Part shown: positions 5,634-6,434 of the stretch, in pieces | How positions within the stretch are numbered: position 1 is the stretch's first letter | How the letters are laid out: the number at the start of each line of letters is the position of its first letter | From: an uncultured Eubacteriales bacterium | Lineage (GTDB): Bacteria; Bacillota; Clostridia; Oscillospirales; Oscillospiraceae | DNA length: 6,434 nt | Assembly (NCBI GenBank): GCA_900548615.1 | Contig: URKW01000109.1 | Location: 1-6,434, forward strand | Direction of reading: 5' to 3' | The notes under the pieces: model-generated | The model's database searches: none | What the model was told of the DNA's origin: nothing | The model's input: the letters and a program-made list of their open reading frames with translations, nothing else | Position numbers and translations under genes: made by a program

Positions 5634-6356
5634 TTACAGTTGCAGGTCGCGGCCTGCGGCCTTAGTGTGGGTCTGCATGGCGCTGCGGGCGGCCCGGCTG
5701 TCCTGCTGCCGGATGGCCTCCAGAATGATGCTGTGGGTATCCAGAATGCGGCGGCCCAGCGCGATCCGTCCCTCCGGGGTCAGGGTCAGCATTTTGCTGC
5801 GCAGCGTCTCCTTTTCCACGTTGCCCAGCACCTCTGTGACGATGATGGCCACCTGATTGGCGCTGGCCCGTGCCAGCAGACTGTGGAAGCGGACGTCCAG
5901 CTCGATAAAGCGCTCGTAGTCGTTCAGCGAGGCCTCCGCCTCCGCCACGCACTGGTGCAGATCGGCCAGATCCTCGTCGGTGCGGCGCTTGGCGGCCCAC
6001 GCGGCGATGGTGGAGTCGTTGCTCTGGCGGTACTCGTTCAGCTCGGAAAGGGACACCTGACTCAGCTGGATCATGTCCTTCAGCGGCTCCTCGGCGGCGT
6101 GAAGGCTCAGCTCCTGCACCACCGCGCCGGAGGCACCTTGGGTGGAGGTGACGTATCCGCCCTGCTCCAGCCGCTTCAGGGCTTCCCGGATGGTGGGGCG
6201 GCTGCGCTGCAGCTCCGCCATCATGGCCCGCTCCGAGGGCAGCCGGTCGCCGGGCTTCAGCGCGCCGGAGGTGATGAGGGCGCGGAGCTGCTCATAAATA
6301 TCGTCGCTGGCCCGCTTGGCAGGATCCAGCTGAATGTGCAGTTCGTGGGCGTCCAT
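5634..6356 (-). CDS. GntR-family transcriptional regulator, FadR/FCD subfamily
   Basis: A 240-residue regulator. The N-terminal GntR winged HTH spans about 15-80, with IYEQLRALITSGALKPGDRLPS before the recognition region (SERAMMAEL, 41-49; SRPTIREALKRLEQGGYV, 52-69). The C-terminal all-helical FCD domain (about 95-235) carries the expected metal ligands: D154 and H158 in LDVRFHSLLARAS, H208 in DTHSIILEAI and H230. The spacings (4 and 22 residues for the D-H and H-H pairs) match metal-binding FCD proteins. Such regulators sense small organic acids; the effector here is unknown. AAAGGAGGTG (6371-6362) gives a near-perfect anti-SD match 5 nt before the ATG. It is the first gene of the unit that continues into the LysR gene and probably the PLP enzyme and B3/B4 genes. 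Confidence 0.92.
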   Translation of the reverse strand: MDAHELHIQLDPAKRASDDIYEQLRALITSGALKPGDRLPSERAMMAELQRSRPTIREALKRLEQGGYVTSTQGASGAVVQELSLHAAEEPLKDMIQLSQVSLSELNEYRQSNDSTIAAWAAKRRTDEDLADLHQCVAEAEASLNDYERFIELDVRFHSLLARASANQVAIIVTEVLGNVEKETLRSKMLTLTPEGRIALGRRILDTHSIILEAIRQQDSRAARSAMQTHTKAAGRDLQL

Positions 6357-6378
6357 TGCGCCACCTCCTTTCCGCTCA

Positions 6379-6408
6379 ATAATACTATTTTCAAATAAAA
6401 CACTTCAA
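6379..6408 (-). promoter_or_regulatory. Candidate sigma-A promoter of the GntR-LysR unit
   Basis: On the minus strand, TTGAAG (6408-6403) is followed after 18 bp by TATTAT (6384-6379), in a very AT-rich stretch against a GC-rich background. Transcription would start about 15-18 nt upstream of the start codon region, leaving room for the AAAGGAGGTG ribosome site. The -35 lies inside one of two direct repeats. Confidence 0.55.
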
Positions 6409-6412
6409 ATAA
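6390..6412 (-). repeat. Pair of 9-bp direct repeats overlapping the promoter, candidate operator
   Basis: TTATTTGAA occurs twice on the minus strand (6412-6404 and 6398-6390), 14 bp apart start to start. One copy covers the -35 element and the other lies in the spacer. This placement suits a repressor site, for GntR autoregulation or for LysR. It does not look like the inverted TGGTnnnACCA-type site of classic FadR proteins. The region is AT-rich, so chance repetition is possible. Confidence 0.4.
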
Positions 6413-6434
6413 TTGCAATAATATGATAAGCTAT

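Noticed and set aside
5640..6398. Long plus-strand open frame opposite the GntR gene
   Set aside because: Shadow of the GntR gene, which has intact HTH and FCD motifs; the antisense product has no recognisable domain.

Overview
The window looks like a chromosomal segment of a GC-rich Firmicute, most likely a gut member of the Oscillospiraceae/Ruminococcaceae type. This placement is an inference. It rests on strong AGGAGG-type ribosome binding sites before every gene, sigma-A-like promoters in AT-rich gaps, compact hairpin-plus-T terminators, a lipobox lipoprotein, and protein sequences that read as clostridial. I see no phage, IS element, CRISPR, tRNA or rRNA.

Layout. Bases 1-257 hold two strong hairpins (8-40 and 54-92), the second a clear plus-strand terminator for a gene lying before the window. 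They are followed by the leader of one plus-strand gene (258-1241), a member of the alanine-racemase fold family. This protein keeps the PLP lysine but has lost the catalytic C-domain residues that define racemases. A 12-bp terminator hairpin (1245-1276) separates it from a convergent minus-strand gene.

Everything from 1285 to the end is on the minus strand and forms three transcription units. Unit one is a small two-TM DUF3592-like membrane protein (1285-1752) with its own promoter. Unit two is a 210-aa lipoprotein of unknown function (1894-2526) that starts at GTG, with a consensus promoter (TTGACG-17-TATAAT) and a UUCG-tetraloop terminator. Unit three runs from a promoter near 6379-6408: a FadR/FCD-type GntR regulator (5634-6356), a LysR regulator (4705-5619), a Cys/Met-metabolism PLP enzyme resembling methionine gamma-lyase (3377-4588), and a stand-alone B3/B4 (PheRS-beta editing-like) domain protein (2678-3361). 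Spacings of 14 bp (GntR-LysR) and 15 bp (PLP enzyme-B3/B4) indicate tight coupling. Between LysR and the PLP enzyme there is 116 bp with a 13-bp perfect hairpin plus T6 only a few bases before the PLP enzyme's ribosome binding site.

How they may work together (inference). Two regulators appear to control a sulfur amino-acid lyase/transsulfuration enzyme co-expressed with a putative tRNA-editing or amino-acid-sensing protein, with an in-line terminator that could act as a conditional valve. The items most worth attention are the degenerate alanine racemase paralogue, the pairing of the PLP enzyme with a B3/B4 protein, and the terminator placed directly before the enzyme's start.
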